A DNA stretch of 64,000 nucleotides from an uncultured Parabacteroides sp. (GTDB taxonomy: Bacteria; Bacteroidota; Bacteroidia; Bacteroidales; Tannerellaceae): positions 186,001-250,000 of the forward strand of contig CALCST010000023.1 in NCBI GenBank assembly GCA_937894065.1. Reading direction: 5' to 3'. Shown piece by piece: positions 63,162 to 64,000 of the stretch. The notes beneath the pieces are model-generated. The model made no database searches, had not been told where the DNA came from, and saw only the letters and a list, made by a program, of their open reading frames with translations. Within the stretch, counting starts at the first letter, position 1; every line of letters begins with the position of its first letter. Made by a program: the position numbers and the translations under genes.

Positions 63162-63193
63162 AATATATAATTAAATTTACAGGATTACATAAG

Positions 63194-63236
63194 CAAGTTG
63201 GCAAGGGGATTTTCTTCTTGTCAACTTGTTTTCTTG
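63194..63236 (+). terminator. Hairpin after the HEAT-DUF1080 gene
   Basis: CAAGTTGGCAAG (63194-63205) pairs with CTTGTCAACTTG (63217-63228) with one mismatch, followed by TTTTCTTG. Part of it is shared with the region near 43140. Confidence 0.65.
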
Positions 63237-63269
63237 TTACTTATCCCTTTATCCACTAATTAGATTATT

Positions 63270-64000
63270 ATGAAAAAAGTATTTGCTATGTGTATGTTGT
63301 TTATCTCATCAGTTATGTCAGCACAAGATAAGATTGAGATAAAATTATGGGAAAAAGAAAAATGTCCCAATACAAATAATATGACTGAGCAGGTTGAAGG
63401 TGGAGCTCTTTATGTTGAAGAACCTACACTGACGATTTATCCGGCAAAAAATGGAAATGGAATGGCTATTGTGGCTTGTCCTGGTGGTGGATATTACGGA
63501 CTTGCTACTGGTCATGAAGGACATGATATGGCTGATTGGTTTAATAGTCAGGGAATAACTTATGTAGTCCTTATATATCGTATGCCAAATGGAAATAATG
63601 AGGTTCCGTTGAGTGATGCTCAGCAGGCTATAAGAATAATGAGAGAGAAAGCTTCTGAATTAGGCGTTGAGAAGATTGGAATTATGGGTTCATCTGCAGG
63701 TGGACATCTTGCCAGCACTGCTGCCACTCATTTTGATTCTGAAACGCGTCCTGATTTCCAAATCCTTTTTTACCCGGTGGTGACTATGGACAAAGATTTG
63801 ACACATGGTGGTTCCAGAGATAATCTGCTGGGAAAGAATCCTTCTGCTGAACTTGTAGAGAAATATTCTAACGAGAAACAAGTGACACCGCAGACTCCGC
63901 CTGCATTTATCATGCATAGCAGTGACGACAAAGTTGTTCCAGTTGAGAATAGCGTCAATTACTACTTGGCATTGGTAAAAAACAATGTTCCGGCTTCATT
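63270..64000 (+). CDS. Secreted alpha/beta-hydrolase esterase (partial at window end)
   Basis: About 243 residues of an open frame that continues past the right edge. The N-terminus KKVFAMCMLFISSVMSAQ is a signal peptide. CPGGGYYGLATGHEG holds the oxyanion-hole HGGG-like loop, GIMGSSAGGHLASTAATHF has the nucleophile serine (GxSxG), and PPAFIMHSSDDKVVPVE holds the acid (Asp) just before the missing histidine region. This is the esterase/lipase-like family used for carbohydrate deacetylation (acetylxylan-esterase-like). It is placed downstream of the DUF1080 gene and may remove acetyl groups from the same glycan. Confidence 0.85.
   Translation, partial: MKKVFAMCMLFISSVMSAQDKIEIKLWEKEKCPNTNNMTEQVEGGALYVEEPTLTIYPAKNGNGMAIVACPGGGYYGLATGHEGHDMADWFNSQGITYVVLIYRMPNGNNEVPLSDAQQAIRIMREKASELGVEKIGIMGSSAGGHLASTAATHFDSETRPDFQILFYPVVTMDKDLTHGGSRDNLLGKNPSAELVEKYSNEKQVTPQTPPAFIMHSSDDKVVPVENSVNYYLALVKNNVPAS

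Overview
The window reads as an anaerobic gut Bacteroidales chromosome (Bacteroides/Phocaeicola/Prevotella-like). Support comes from a SusC/SusD pair, a complete Na+-translocating NADH:quinone reductase operon, a one-chain pyruvate:ferredoxin oxidoreductase, an anaerobic sulfatase maturase, several lipoproteins with thioredoxin domains, promoters of the Bacteroidetes type (a -7 box TAnnTTTG, sometimes with an upstream TTTG) and few Shine-Dalgarno-like sequences. No rRNA, tRNA or CRISPR array was recognised. Species level cannot be read from the sequence alone.

Layout. 1-1.3 kb: the edge of an accessory region, with a serine recombinase running off the left end. 1.3-10.2 kb: plus-strand housekeeping genes (TlpA-like lipoprotein, radA, an FAD oxidoreductase/rhomboid/MATE operon, an outer-membrane D15-like protein with a YgbA-type protein, marC). 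10.4-16.4 kb: nqrABCDEF, in which NqrC carries an N-terminal rubredoxin-like zinc/iron knuckle. 16.7-31.7 kb: mostly minus-strand core genes (FabK/nitronate monooxygenase-like, TlpA lipoprotein, nifJ-type PFOR, an AAA ATPase, anSME, amidase, exonuclease, DUF4250, pgk, AlaX-like), with panB and an outer-membrane protein on the plus strand.

31.7-42.4 kb is a visibly AT-richer accessory island between the AlaX-like gene and a GNAT gene. It holds a large serine recombinase, a protein with family-A-polymerase-like palm motifs, a minimal tyrosine recombinase, a DpnM/DpnA-like pair of adenine methyltransferases, a decayed IS256-family element, and a three-gene minus-strand cassette ending in a PD-(D/E)XK nuclease. 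The methyltransferases and the cassette converge on the IS. Together they may form a restriction-modification locus with a non-classical restriction module, which is the best candidate here for an undescribed system.

42.4-51.5 kb: GNAT, a TPR protein, a putrescine/spermidine operon (agmatinase, carboxynorspermidine dehydrogenase and decarboxylase), a small winged-helix protein, a DUF3737 beta-helix protein and a MalY/PatB-type lyase. 51.5-52.5 kb is a long structured intergenic region. 52.5-64 kb is a glycan/glycoside utilisation locus: susC, susD, a secreted TIM-barrel sugar isomerase-like protein, a secreted Gfo/Idh/MocA oxidoreductase, a 1155-residue fusion of HEAT-like repeats to two DUF1080 domains, and a partial esterase. 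This gene set resembles loci that break glycosides through 3-keto sugar intermediates.
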